Both the position numbers and the translations under genes were made by a program. Under the pieces are notes generated by a model that had not been told where the DNA came from, did no database searches, and worked only from the letters and a program-made list of their open reading frames with translations. Shown here piece by piece: positions 52,593-63,026 of a stretch of 64,000 nt of DNA. The first letter of the stretch is position 1. Each line of letters starts with the position of its first letter. The stretch comes from Candidatus Gastranaerophilales bacterium (GTDB lineage: Bacteria > Cyanobacteriota > Vampirovibrionia > Gastranaerophilales > Gastranaerophilaceae). Location of the stretch: NCBI GenBank assembly GCA_944323955.1, contig CALUUK010000009.1:1-64000 (forward strand), read 5' to 3'.

Positions 52593-52622
52593 ATTTGTCT
52601 TTCCCCGTAAAGTTATGCATAA

Positions 52623-53663
52623 TTAATTTATATCAATAAAAAGCCGTTCGTCGTTTATTATTTTTTCTGTATTCAAAACAGTATATAATTTTTCATTTTC
52701 AATAAATTCGGAATAAACATATTTTGATATATTATTGAAAACGGACGGTTTTATATCGGGCAGATTTTGTATGTATTTAATATCGTCCACCAATAAAGCA
52801 ATATTGAAATCTTTACGTTCAAGAATAATAAGTTTACTGTTTTTCGAAGAGCCTGATACTTCAAGGTTTAAAAATAATTTTAAATCAAGAACAACGAGAA
52901 ATTCGCCTTTCAGGTTTATAATCCCTTTAATATATTCGGGAGTATAAGGCAGTTTTGTAATCTTGTATCGCCTTGCGGAGGCAAACTCTTTTATGAATTT
53001 TAAGTCTATATAAAAGAAATCATCATTAAGAGAAAACAAAATATATTGATTTTCCGTTACCAGATTGAAATTAAAGGAATAAATACTTTGTCCGTCCACA
53101 GGCTGAAGACTTCTTTGCTCCATTATTTGTTTTGATTTTTCATCTTCGGGAAATAATTTTAAATAATCAATGTTATTTTGTTTCTTTGTATTAAGAGCAA
53201 GAAGATTGTTTAAATTATCAATATCAACAATGCAGATTTGTTCTGTTTCATTTTTATAAATATTTTTTAATATGGAATTTTCTGCAGAATAAGGAATGGG
53301 CTGAATATTTGTTTTCTCAAAAGAGAAAATGTTTATAATTGAATCTGTGTGAATTGCAAGAAAACTTCCGTCCAGATTGATAATAATCAATTTATTATTT
53401 ACCGTAAAATTACGCGGTTCAAAACCAAGCATAGGACATAAATCAATTGCTTTAATCATAAGACCTTTATAGTTAAATATTCCCGTTACACCTTCCGGCA
53501 TTGACTCAGGTATATCTATTACGGGTAAATTCATTACTTCAATAACATTTTTAATATTTATTGCATATTTTTTATTACAAAGAGAAAATACAATATAATT
53601 CTCTTCCAAAATGTTATTGCCGTCTGTGTTTTGTTGAATAGTCGGATAATTGTAGTTGTTCAT
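52623..53663 (-). CDS. Tandem CheW-CheW chemosensory adaptor
   Basis: 346 residues with two complete CheW-like domains: about 20-165 (YIVFSLCNKKYAINIKNVIEV, then a GVTGIFNYKGLMIKAIDL loop) and about 200-340 (YILFSLNDDFFYIDLKFIKEF, then YIKGIINLKGEFLVVLDLK). CheW couples chemoreceptors to CheA. Two domains in one chain without a receiver is unlike CheV and could bridge two signalling units. It is divergent from the receptor gene, and CheA follows on the other strand. The first domain is the more divergent. Confidence 0.88.
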   Translation of the reverse strand: MNNYNYPTIQQNTDGNNILEENYIVFSLCNKKYAINIKNVIEVMNLPVIDIPESMPEGVTGIFNYKGLMIKAIDLCPMLGFEPRNFTVNNKLIIINLDGSFLAIHTDSIINIFSFEKTNIQPIPYSAENSILKNIYKNETEQICIVDIDNLNNLLALNTKKQNNIDYLKLFPEDEKSKQIMEQRSLQPVDGQSIYSFNFNLVTENQYILFSLNDDFFYIDLKFIKEFASARRYKITKLPYTPEYIKGIINLKGEFLVVLDLKLFLNLEVSGSSKNSKLIILERKDFNIALLVDDIKYIQNLPDIKPSVFNNISKYVYSEFIENEKLYTVLNTEKIINDERLFIDIN

Positions 53664-53761
53664 TTTTAATTAAACCTATATAATAAGTATACTATAAATT
53701 AATGATATTAAAAACCCGAAAAAGAATTATAATATAAACTGTAAAAGGAGTATAAAATAAA

Positions 53762-54799
53762 ATGGCTGGAAAAGGCGTAAGTTTAATACAAAGTTTGGCA
53801 AGAAAAAATATAATAGATTCGGCTATATTAGGAGCCGTAACTCTCGGAATTGTATGGGTTATAAATAAAATTGAAGATTCGACAGTAATGATTATTTCTG
53901 TAGTCGGACTTTTGGTATTATATTTTATTCTTTATCAATTTTCCAGAAATAATTTAATCAAATCTATTGATAAACTTGTTGATAATGAACTTAAAGAGTT
54001 TCAAAAAATATCCGTAAAAGTATTACAACTAAGTGAAAAACAGCGACAATTAACAAATAAATATACGGAAATGCTTAACGAAATTGTTCAAACTACTAAA
54101 GTTTATAAAAATAATGCTCTGAAATCAAAGGAAAAAACACAGACAATTGCAATGAAAGCACAGGAAACATACGAGGATTCGGGACGTGAATCAAGAGCGA
54201 TTGAAGATAACATTGCATCAATAAACACTTTAAAACAAAAAGTACAGGCAATTGCGGAATTAATTATAGAATTAACGGATTATATAAAACAGATAGGTTC
54301 TACCGTAAATATAGTAGAAAATATTTCGGAGCAGACCAATATGCTGGCTCTTAATGCGGCAGTTGAAGCGGCAAGAGCAGGAGAGTACGGTAAGGGTTTT
54401 GCTGTTGTTGCGGGTGAAATAAGAAAACTTGCAGATGAATCAAAACAGGCTACAACAAAAATTACAACACTGGTTTCTGAAATTGAACAAACAACTTCTT
54501 CTACAATTATGGCAACTGAAGACGGAACAAGAGAAATCGAAAAATCATTAAGATATATGGTCAGTATTAATAACAATATTGCTTCACTTGTTAATAAAAT
54601 CAAAGAAATCAGTATTACTGTTAATGATGTATTAACCGGAGCCATAGAACAACAAACAATAACAAATGAAGTGTTTGAAGCCGTAGAAAATATGCAAAAA
54701 GGTATCTCTGAATCGATAAATACATTGGAAGAAAATATTGAAAACATAAGAACTTTCTCTGAAATATCCACGAATATCAAAGATAACATTGCTAATTAA
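53762..54799 (+). CDS. Methyl-accepting chemotaxis-type receptor without external sensor domain
   Basis: 345 residues. Two membrane helices at about 18-33 and 43-60 are separated only by a KIEDST loop, so there is no periplasmic ligand domain. A helical region (about 65-180) leads to the signalling tip with the family hairpin NISEQTNMLALNAAVEAARA, GKGFAVVAGEIRKLAD. Sensing is therefore likely membrane-, cytosol- or partner-based. SD: AAAGGAG. It is followed 12 bp later by CheA, so both are co-transcribed. No CheR or CheB is in the window. Confidence 0.92.
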   Translation: MAGKGVSLIQSLARKNIIDSAILGAVTLGIVWVINKIEDSTVMIISVVGLLVLYFILYQFSRNNLIKSIDKLVDNELKEFQKISVKVLQLSEKQRQLTNKYTEMLNEIVQTTKVYKNNALKSKEKTQTIAMKAQETYEDSGRESRAIEDNIASINTLKQKVQAIAELIIELTDYIKQIGSTVNIVENISEQTNMLALNAAVEAARAGEYGKGFAVVAGEIRKLADESKQATTKITTLVSEIEQTTSSTIMATEDGTREIEKSLRYMVSINNNIASLVNKIKEISITVNDVLTGAIEQQTITNEVFEAVENMQKGISESINTLEENIENIRTFSEISTNIKDNIAN

Positions 54800-54810
54800 C
54801 AGGATGTTTT

Positions 54811-57800
54811 ATGCAATATAATCCCGAAGAATATAAAGAAATACTCAATATATTTAAGGCGGAAAGTGAAGAAATAATCCAGTCATTAAACGACGGTTTC
54901 CTCACTTTAGAGAGAAATCCAAATGATAAAACACCTTTAAAAAAGCTCTTTCAAAACGCCCATTCTATCAAAGGTGCGGCAAGAATGCTCGGGTTTAACG
55001 GAATTCAGGATATTGCCCACAAACTTGAAGATATTTTGTCTTTTTGGAAACAAGACGGAGTTACAATAGATTCAGACTCGTTTGAAATTATTTATGATGT
55101 TTGTGATTTCCTTCTCGAATCGGTTGAGAAATCGGTTGAAAATCAGGCTGATTATTTTGATGTGAGTATTGTCAAGTTTTTGAACAGTTTGGACGGGTTC
55201 CTTCAAAATAAAAATAAAAATTTGAAAGAAAATCATGAGACAGCCGATAAAAAGAACTTTGGCTCTCAAATTACGGATATTAATGCTGCAATATTGGAAT
55301 TAATGTTTGTTTTAAATAAAAATTCAAATACCGACAATTACGATGAAGTTATACTTGTTATTTCCGAAAACTTGAATATTCTTGCAGAAATATTTAAAAA
55401 CAGCGGCTTTGATAATATAAAAAAATCAATAGAGGAAATTATTAATAAGTTAACTTCAAATGCAGGCAATAAAGAAATTCTGGAGTTATTGAAAGAAGAA
55501 ATAATATCACTAAAAGATTTGATATATAAAGAATTAAATGTATCGATTCCTTCCGTAAAATTCGTAAAAGAAAATAAAGAACCGCGTGAAAATCAGGATA
55601 AACAAATCGACAAAAACGATGAAAAACTTGATTATGTATTGAGAAATCTGGCAAGGATAAAACAAAACAAAAGTTTTATTGCCGAAATCAGTCCTCAAAT
55701 TTTGTTTATAGAACAAAATACATCCGATAAAACAGCAAAGAATATTCTTTCGGAAATAATCAGTATATTGGAACTGTATGCTTCTTCGGAAAAACCGGTT
55801 GATAATGACTGTTATATGACATTGCTGCAGGGAATTTATTTCGTCAGAAAACAGGAAATTAATGACGCACAGGAAAAATCCGATTATTGCGGTTCGCTTC
55901 TTCAAAGGCTTAGTGTTGTAAAAGACATGTTATCAACCGAAACGAAAAAGATTGAAACTCCCGTGCGGCAAAATAATGATAACGGTATTTCCTCCCCATT
56001 TAATCCCGATCTTGAAATCATTAAAAAAAACCTTAATATGTATGAATTGCAGGAGATAAAGACTTTAAGGGTTGATACTTCAAAGATTGATAATCTGATT
56101 TCGCAAACCGGTGAATTACTTATTAACGGAATTAAAACAAGAGAGCATTTAACGGAATTATCGGGAATTAACAACAAGTTGATTCAATGGAACAGTGAAG
56201 GGAAAAAAATAATAAATTACCTTAAATATCTTGAAAAAAAAGGATTTTTTAATTCGGAATTTGATGAATCTTCCGCGGCCTTCTATAAAAAAATTCAAAA
56301 TTTTCTCTCCGGTAATACGGATATAATAACCGATTTGCAGGATGATTTCGGAAGGTTATATAATATTATTTCCGAAGATGATAATAAACTTCATCAAACA
56401 GTTATGGAAATAGAAAATATAGCAAAAGGAATAAGAATTTTGCCGCTTGCGACTATTTTCCATTCTTTTCCTCGTATGATGCGGGATATTGCCAATGAGC
56501 ACAATAAAAAAATAGATTTTATAGTTAACGGCAGTGATACAACCGTTGATAAAAAATTAATTGAAGAAATAAAAATGCCGTTAATTCATATACTTAGAAA
56601 TGCCGTTTCTCACGGAATTGAAAAACCCGAAGAAAGATTAAAAAACGGTAAAAATGAAACCGGCACGGTAAGACTCAGCGCACGGCAAGAGGATAATAAT
56701 GTACTTATTGTCATTGAAGATGACGGTTACGGAATAAATCTTGAGAAAGTAAAAAAGATTGCCGTAGCAAAAGGCATTCTGCTTGAAGACGAGCTTGAAA
56801 CATTGTCTAACGAGCAGTTAATGAAATTATTGTTCCTGCCCGGTTTTTCCACGCAGGAATCCATCAATGAAATATCGGGGCGCGGAATCGGGCTTGATAT
56901 TGTAAAAACCAAGATTAATAATTTAAACGGTGATATTCAAATTGACTCTGTTTTAAATAAAGGCTGCAGGGTCACAATTAAGCTCCCTCTTTCAATGTCT
57001 ACGCTTAAAACGTTTATTATTTTGATAAACAATCAGAAATATGCAATTCCCGTAAGTGCAATTAAATTTGTTAAAAAAATCAGGAAAGAAGAAATTTTTT
57101 CAAGAAACGGACTAAATTACATAATATATGAAGAGCATTCCGTTCCGATTTATTCTATTTCCGAAGTATTCGGAGAAAAACTGATTCTTAACCGGGATGA
57201 AGAATTGACCGTTCTTATTATTGAAAATCAAGATCGGCAGGCTGCTTTTATTATAGATAAACTTTTGGGAGATCAGGAAGTATTTCATAAAAAACTTGTT
57301 GCACCTATTGTAAGAATAAGAAATATAAGCGGATTTACCACGCTCTCTACGGGTGAAATGTGTCTTATCATTAATCCTTACGAATTGATAAGAAATACTG
57401 TTATGGATACAAGTATGTCTTCTTTTTGCCTGGAACAGATAGAACAGAAATACAAAGAAGAAAAACATAAAAATAAAAAGATATTATTTCATAATTGCGG
57501 CAATATTGATTATATTGTTAATGATGTGACCCGGGAATTTGATAATATCGTTTCTTTTGATAACCTTTATTCTGTTTATGACTACATTCAAAACAATGAT
57601 GTTGATGTATTTATTTGTAAATTGGATAACGGAAATAATGATCTTTTGAAGTTACTCCAATATATTAAAAATGATGAAAATTTCAGTCAGATTAAAATAG
57701 TTATTATATCGGATTTAACTTCTCTGGAAATTTTGACAATGGTAAATCATTTTAAACCCGATTTATATGTAAAAACAACGGATTATGAAAAACAAACTTT

Positions 57801-57828
57801 TGTGGAAGCATTAAAAAACGAGCTTTAA
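54811..57828 (+). CDS. cheA: CheA-type histidine kinase with C-terminal pseudo-receiver
   Basis: 1005 residues. An N-terminal HPt domain has phosphorylatable His51 in NAHSIKGAARMLGF. After a long Lys/Asn/Glu-rich linker (about 115-410) come the dimerisation helices, the HATPase domain (HILRNAVSHGIE, DDGYGIN, GRGIGLDIV), a CheW-like domain (about 720-880) and a C-terminal receiver-like domain (about 890-1005). In that last domain the acceptor Asp position reads ICKLDNG and the first acidic pair is absent, so it cannot be a normal phosphoacceptor. Such hybrid CheA kinases often control type IV pili in cyanobacteria. No CheY is encoded here. Confidence 0.92.
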   Translation: MQYNPEEYKEILNIFKAESEEIIQSLNDGFLTLERNPNDKTPLKKLFQNAHSIKGAARMLGFNGIQDIAHKLEDILSFWKQDGVTIDSDSFEIIYDVCDFLLESVEKSVENQADYFDVSIVKFLNSLDGFLQNKNKNLKENHETADKKNFGSQITDINAAILELMFVLNKNSNTDNYDEVILVISENLNILAEIFKNSGFDNIKKSIEEIINKLTSNAGNKEILELLKEEIISLKDLIYKELNVSIPSVKFVKENKEPRENQDKQIDKNDEKLDYVLRNLARIKQNKSFIAEISPQILFIEQNTSDKTAKNILSEIISILELYASSEKPVDNDCYMTLLQGIYFVRKQEINDAQEKSDYCGSLLQRLSVVKDMLSTETKKIETPVRQNNDNGISSPFNPDLEIIKKNLNMYELQEIKTLRVDTSKIDNLISQTGELLINGIKTREHLTELSGINNKLIQWNSEGKKIINYLKYLEKKGFFNSEFDESSAAFYKKIQNFLSGNTDIITDLQDDFGRLYNIISEDDNKLHQTVMEIENIAKGIRILPLATIFHSFPRMMRDIANEHNKKIDFIVNGSDTTVDKKLIEEIKMPLIHILRNAVSHGIEKPEERLKNGKNETGTVRLSARQEDNNVLIVIEDDGYGINLEKVKKIAVAKGILLEDELETLSNEQLMKLLFLPGFSTQESINEISGRGIGLDIVKTKINNLNGDIQIDSVLNKGCRVTIKLPLSMSTLKTFIILINNQKYAIPVSAIKFVKKIRKEEIFSRNGLNYIIYEEHSVPIYSISEVFGEKLILNRDEELTVLIIENQDRQAAFIIDKLLGDQEVFHKKLVAPIVRIRNISGFTTLSTGEMCLIINPYELIRNTVMDTSMSSFCLEQIEQKYKEEKHKNKKILFHNCGNIDYIVNDVTREFDNIVSFDNLYSVYDYIQNNDVDVFICKLDNGNNDLLKLLQYIKNDENFSQIKIVIISDLTSLEILTMVNHFKPDLYVKTTDYEKQTFVEALKNEL

Positions 57829-57850
57829 GATTAATAACTTAAATCTTAAA
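57824..57850. repeat. Inverted repeat across two convergent stop codons
   Basis: TTTAAGATT (57824-57832) and AATCTTAAA (57842-57850) with a 9-nt centre. It spans the cheA stop and the acyltransferase stop. It has no T tract, so terminator function is uncertain. Confidence 0.4.
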
Positions 57851-58544
57851 CCATTGTTTTTTGGACGGGGTTTTCTTTTTTCGGGTTATCTTTAACATAT
57901 TCGTATCCGGATAAATCAGCTACTTTTTGTCCCCATTCATTGATAATATCTTCATATTCTTGATCGTAAGAAATAATTTCTCCGACGGAAATTTTTATTT
58001 TTCCCGCAAACGGAATCCAGTTATATTGTTCGCATCCCGTTATGCTTACGGGTAAAATATCTGTTTTCATTTGCTTTGCAAGAACGGCAAAACCTTTATT
58101 TATTTTTTCTATTTTTTTATTTCTTCTGATACCGCCTTGAGGGAAAATACCCAAAAGCCATTTATCTGTTTTGAATATATTGAGAGCTGTTTTTATAGTA
58201 GATACTTCTAATTTTTCTCTGTTTACGGCAAAACAAGCCAGCCTGTCCAGCGTTTTTGATAAAAGTTCATTTACTTCAAACAATTCTTTTTTGCCCATAA
58301 AGGCGATAGGTCTGTCTGTTGCTTCCCCCATAAGGAAAGGGTCAAAATAAGAAATATGGTTCGGTGCAACAATAAATCTTTTATCTTGCGGTATATTTTC
58401 TCTTCCCGAATATTCAATTTTGTAAAACAATCCGGCGAATACTCTTATAACAAGCCAACGTCCGAATTTTTGGAAATCAATTTTGTCTTGGTTAAAATCA
58501 GAAACTTTTCTGCTGGTGTAATTCTTTTTCGTCTGTTCTGCCAT
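57846..58544 (-). CDS. PlsC-family acyltransferase (1-acylglycerol-3-phosphate type)
   Basis: 232 residues. Motif I NHISYFD (HX4D) and motif III FPQGGIRRN are visible, with no strong membrane anchor. The family acylates lysophosphatidate or similar acceptors at the inner membrane. The normally conserved Glu of FPEG is Gln, as in the adjacent paralog. It follows that paralog by 12 bp in the same unit, so the two probably provide different acyl or acceptor specificities. Confidence 0.87.
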   Translation of the reverse strand: MAEQTKKNYTSRKVSDFNQDKIDFQKFGRWLVIRVFAGLFYKIEYSGRENIPQDKRFIVAPNHISYFDPFLMGEATDRPIAFMGKKELFEVNELLSKTLDRLACFAVNREKLEVSTIKTALNIFKTDKWLLGIFPQGGIRRNKKIEKINKGFAVLAKQMKTDILPVSITGCEQYNWIPFAGKIKISVGEIISYDQEYEDIINEWGQKVADLSGYEYVKDNPKKENPVQKTMV

Positions 58545-58556
58545 TTCGTCCCCTCT

Positions 58557-59186
58557 TTATGACGGAATATATTCCAAACCTGCTAATTCACAAACAGTAT
58601 TTGCCCATTTGTTAATTAAATCTTTGTCATTAAACGAAATGGGTGTGCCTGCTTTTACGATAAACTCTTTTCTTTTTGAGTCTTCATTTGTTTTTACAAT
58701 AATTGCCACGGGAAGTACATCTCTTTGCATTTTCTTTGCAATTGATGCAAATCCCTTCATTATATTTTCCATTTTTCCGTTATTACATCTTGTACCTTGC
58801 GGAAATAATCCCAGATTCCAGTTTGTTTTTTGAACACTAAGTGCTGTTTTTATTGTTGATACATCAACTTTGTCCCTGTCTACAGCGAAGGCTCCGCACC
58901 AATCCATAAGCACACTGGACCAGAAAGTTTCAAATAACTGTTTTTTTGCCATAAAAGCAACGGTCATATTAAGATTTGCCGCAATCATAAAAGGATCAAG
59001 TCCTGTAACATGGTTGCTTGCAACAATATATTTTTGTTTTTTGTCAATATTTTCCCTGCCTTCGACAATAAATTTATATTTCGGGCTTACCCAGTTTTTT
59101 ATTGCAATATTACACACAATATATTGAAATATCTTTCTCCAAATATTAAAACTTTTTGCTGTTTTTGTTGAAAATCTTGTTGTCAT
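58557..59186 (-). CDS. PlsC-family acyltransferase, second paralog
   Basis: 209 residues with HX4D in NHVTGLD and motif III LFPQGTRCNN (Gln for Glu), plus a GAFAVDRDKVDVSTIKTAL segment closely matching its neighbour (CFAVNREKLEVSTIKTAL). It is the first gene of the pair. Likely role: phospholipid synthesis, second acylation. Tandem duplication followed by divergence is the simplest origin. Confidence 0.87.
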   Translation of the reverse strand: MTTRFSTKTAKSFNIWRKIFQYIVCNIAIKNWVSPKYKFIVEGRENIDKKQKYIVASNHVTGLDPFMIAANLNMTVAFMAKKQLFETFWSSVLMDWCGAFAVDRDKVDVSTIKTALSVQKTNWNLGLFPQGTRCNNGKMENIMKGFASIAKKMQRDVLPVAIIVKTNEDSKRKEFIVKAGTPISFNDKDLINKWANTVCELAGLEYIPS

Positions 59187-59237
59187 ATATACCTGATTTT
59201 ATCCGTACTTTTTTCAATTATATCATAAACAAAAAAC

Positions 59238-59266
59238 TTGATTATAAGTTATGTTTAATTTATAAA
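59238..59266 (+). promoter_or_regulatory. Strong promoter of gap
   Basis: TTGATT (59238-59243), an exact 17 bp spacer and TATAAA (59261-59266), followed by a leader of about 40 nt with AAAAAGGAG before the ATG. The best canonical promoter seen in the window, fitting a highly expressed glycolytic gene. Confidence 0.65.
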
Positions 59267-59307
59267 TAGGTCATGAACAATAAATCATGGTAGGTAAAAA
59301 GGAGTAA

Positions 59308-60318
<1,011 letters not shown>

Positions 60319-60345
60319 TAAAACTTTACTATTAAGTTTTTAAAT

Positions 60346-60392
60346 AAAAAAGAGGTTTTTTGGATTATTTTTTTCATAAAAGCCTCTTTTTT
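60346..60392 (+). terminator. Intrinsic terminator of gap
   Basis: AAAAAAGAGG (60346-60355) pairs with CCTCTTTTTT (60383-60392), with an inner TTTT/AAAA extension and a T tract after it. Confidence 0.8.
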
Positions 60393-60460
60393 TATTAAAA
60401 ATTTTATATTTTAGGTTAAAAAAATTCTAAAAAGACAAAAATAAGAATTCTAAGAGTGTA

Positions 60461-60506
60461 TGATATACAATCTAAATTTTAAAAAAAATCATGTTTGATA
60501 TACAAT
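60461..60506 (+). promoter_or_regulatory. Two direct copies of TGATATACAAT before glyQ, possible tandem promoters
   Basis: TGATATACAAT occurs at 60461-60471 and 60496-60506, 35 bp apart. Each contains TG-N-TATACA, the form of an extended -10. The second would start transcription about 25 nt before glyQ. They could instead be a repeated regulator site. Confidence 0.4.
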
Positions 60507-60538
60507 GTTAAAGCTGAGATAAAGAGGATTATTTTATC

Positions 60539-61429
60539 GTGGGTTTAACATTTCAGGAATTAATATTAAATTTATCAAAATTTTGGTCGGATTACGGGTG
60601 TATAATACAGCAGCCGTATGATATTGAAAAAGGTGCAAGTACAATGAATCCTGCAACTTTTTTGCGTTCTCTGGGCCCCGAACCGTGGAATACGGCAATG
60701 GTTGAGCCCTGCCGCAGACCGACGGATGCAAGATACGGTGAAAATCCAAACAGACTGGGACATTATTTTCAATATCAGGTTATATTAAAACCGTCGCCAA
60801 AAGACTCTCAGGAATTATATTTGAAAAGTTTGGAAGCGATGGGAATAGATTTATCAAAACATGATGTTCGATTTGTTGAAGATAACTGGGAATCTCCTAC
60901 TCTTGGCGCGGCAGGTGTCGGCTGGGAAGTTTGGCTTGACGGTATGGAAATTACCCAGTTTACCTATTTTCAACAAGTAGGAGGGCTTGAAATCAGACCT
61001 GTCGCCCTTGAAATAACATACGGTTTAGAGCGTATTGCTATGTATCTTCAGAATGTTGATTCCGTATATGATGTTATGTGGAATAAAGAATTGAAATACG
61101 GTGAAATCTATCTTCAAAACGAAGTGGAACAATCAAAATATAATTTTGAATATTCCGGTGCGGAAAGATTATTTAAAATGTTTGATTTGTTCCAGGCGGA
61201 AGTAGAATCTTGTATTGAAGCTAAAATTGTGCTTCCTGCTTATGATTATGTTTTGAAATGTTCGCATACATTTAATTTGCTGGACGCAAGAGGTGTAATA
61301 AGCCGTGATGAAAGAATTAACTATATAAATCGGGTAAGAAAAATGGCTGCTATGGTTGCGCAGCTTTATGTGGAACAAAGAAAAGAAATGGGCTTCCCTC
61401 TGTTAAAGAAGCAGCCTTTGAGTGTATAG
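60539..61429 (+). CDS. glyQ: Glycine-tRNA ligase alpha subunit
   Basis: 296 residues, standard for the alpha subunit of the tetrameric bacterial glycyl-tRNA synthetase. It has the motif [39 protein letters not shown] and [20 protein letters not shown]. The start is GTG with AAAGAGGA upstream. The beta subunit gene glyS is not adjacent; the next gene is a permease. In cyanobacteria glyQ and glyS are also often separated, so glyS is probably elsewhere. Confidence 0.97.
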   Translation: MGLTFQELILNLSKFWSDYGCIIQQPYDIEKGASTMNPATFLRSLGPEPWNTAMVEPCRRPTDARYGENPNRLGHYFQYQVILKPSPKDSQELYLKSLEAMGIDLSKHDVRFVEDNWESPTLGAAGVGWEVWLDGMEITQFTYFQQVGGLEIRPVALEITYGLERIAMYLQNVDSVYDVMWNKELKYGEIYLQNEVEQSKYNFEYSGAERLFKMFDLFQAEVESCIEAKIVLPAYDYVLKCSHTFNLLDARGVISRDERINYINRVRKMAAMVAQLYVEQRKEMGFPLLKKQPLSV

Positions 61430-61445
61430 AAAAGGAAATTAAATA

Positions 61446-63026
61446 ATGGCAGATTCTCAACAAAAGAATATTTTCGGAGCAGTATTATCGAATTTAATAA
61501 GAAAGAAAAATCCCGATGAATTCTTGGAACAGTCTAAAGAAGGAGGACTGAGAAAAACTCTCGGAGCTTTTGACTTATTGATTCTGGGTATAAGTGCGAT
61601 TATCGGTGCGGGAATATTTGTTATGATAGGCTCTGCCGTAATCGGTACAAATGAACATGTCGGGGCGGGACCTGCACTTGTTATTTCAATTGCTCTCGTT
61701 GGTATTGCTTGTATATTCCCTGCTCTTTGTTATGCGGAATTTGCTTCTATGATTCCTGTGTCGGGGAGCGCATATATATATACTTTCGCAACGATGGGCG
61801 AGTTGCCTGCCTGGATGATGGGCTGGATATTAATGCTTGAATATGCAATAGGTACTATTGCCGTTGCATCAAGCTGGACGGGATATTTAATTCAGTTCTT
61901 TAAAGGACTCTCTTTTATGCCCGAAAGTCTTCAAAATCCGCCTTTATGGCTTGTAAATGACTATAGAACCGCCGTTGAAGCCGGAGCTTCAATACCTCAT
62001 TTTCTTGGTATTCCTGTTTGTATGAATTTGCCCGCAATGTTTATAATAACGGTAATTGCCTTTGTTTTGTATAAAGGCATACAAGAATCTGCCAATTTCG
62101 CAAAGATTATGGTTTTTGTAAAACTGCTTGTTATCGGTCTTTTTATTGCCGTAGGTTTTTACCATATAGAACCTTCTAACTGGCAGCCTTTTGTTCCTTT
62201 TGGTGCCAAAGGTGTTTTAATGGGTGCTTTTGTTATGTTCTATGCTTATATTGGTTTTGATGCCATATCTACCGCCGCAGAAGAAACAAAAAATCCGCAA
62301 AAGAATTTGCCTATAGGTTTAATCGGTTCTCTTGTCGTATGTTCTGTATTTTACGCATTGGTGACAATTGTTCTGACAGGTATGGTTCCTATGGATAAAA
62401 TTGATTTGCACGCACCTATTGCTCATGCTATGAGTTATGCCGGAGTCGGTGCAAAAGGGCTTGATATAATTCAGGGGATTATTTGTATTGGCGCACTCGC
62501 AGGGTTGACTTCCGTTTTACTTGTTCTTCAATACGGTACAACAAGAATTTTATACGCAATGGCTCGTGACGGGTTTTTACCGCCTCTGATGAAAAAAATA
62601 CACGCAAAATTTAATACTCCATGGGTAATTACGATTTTATCAACCGTTCTTATGCTGATAGGTTCTTTGTTTATAAATAGAGATGTTGCCGCAGAACTTG
62701 CAATCTTCGGTACGTTTACTTCATTTATAATTGTTTGCATAGGAATTTTAATTTTGAGAAAAACAGAACCGAACAGGCCCCGTCCGTTTAAAGTTCCTTG
62801 TTGTCCCTGGTTCCCGATTTTGGGTATAGTATTTTGTTCCGTATTTATGATTTCCGCATTTACGGAGGTGAAAACATCGGCTACTTTATTCCCGCTCTGG
62901 ATTATTCTGGGACTTGTAATATACTTTTTATACGGATATCAAAGTAACAGAAGAGAAGTTGCTTTGAAATTAAAACCGGTTGAAGAGGAACAACAAATTC
63001 TCAGCGCTAAGGCGAATGATGTTTAA
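61446..63026 (+). CDS. APC-superfamily amino acid permease (CAT type)
   Basis: 526 residues with 12-14 membrane segments. The first helix LILGISAIIGAGIFVMIG carries the APC substrate-binding GAGIF. VMFYAYIGFDAISTAAEETKNPQKNLPIG is the conserved cytoplasmic consensus of cationic amino acid transporters, and the C-terminus has two additional helices. It should import amino acids by proton symport; specificity is unknown. It follows glyQ by 16 bp and its end overlaps the next gene. Confidence 0.92.
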   Translation: MADSQQKNIFGAVLSNLIRKKNPDEFLEQSKEGGLRKTLGAFDLLILGISAIIGAGIFVMIGSAVIGTNEHVGAGPALVISIALVGIACIFPALCYAEFASMIPVSGSAYIYTFATMGELPAWMMGWILMLEYAIGTIAVASSWTGYLIQFFKGLSFMPESLQNPPLWLVNDYRTAVEAGASIPHFLGIPVCMNLPAMFIITVIAFVLYKGIQESANFAKIMVFVKLLVIGLFIAVGFYHIEPSNWQPFVPFGAKGVLMGAFVMFYAYIGFDAISTAAEETKNPQKNLPIGLIGSLVVCSVFYALVTIVLTGMVPMDKIDLHAPIAHAMSYAGVGAKGLDIIQGIICIGALAGLTSVLLVLQYGTTRILYAMARDGFLPPLMKKIHAKFNTPWVITILSTVLMLIGSLFINRDVAAELAIFGTFTSFIIVCIGILILRKTEPNRPRPFKVPCCPWFPILGIVFCSVFMISAFTEVKTSATLFPLWIILGLVIYFLYGYQSNRREVALKLKPVEEEQQILSAKANDV

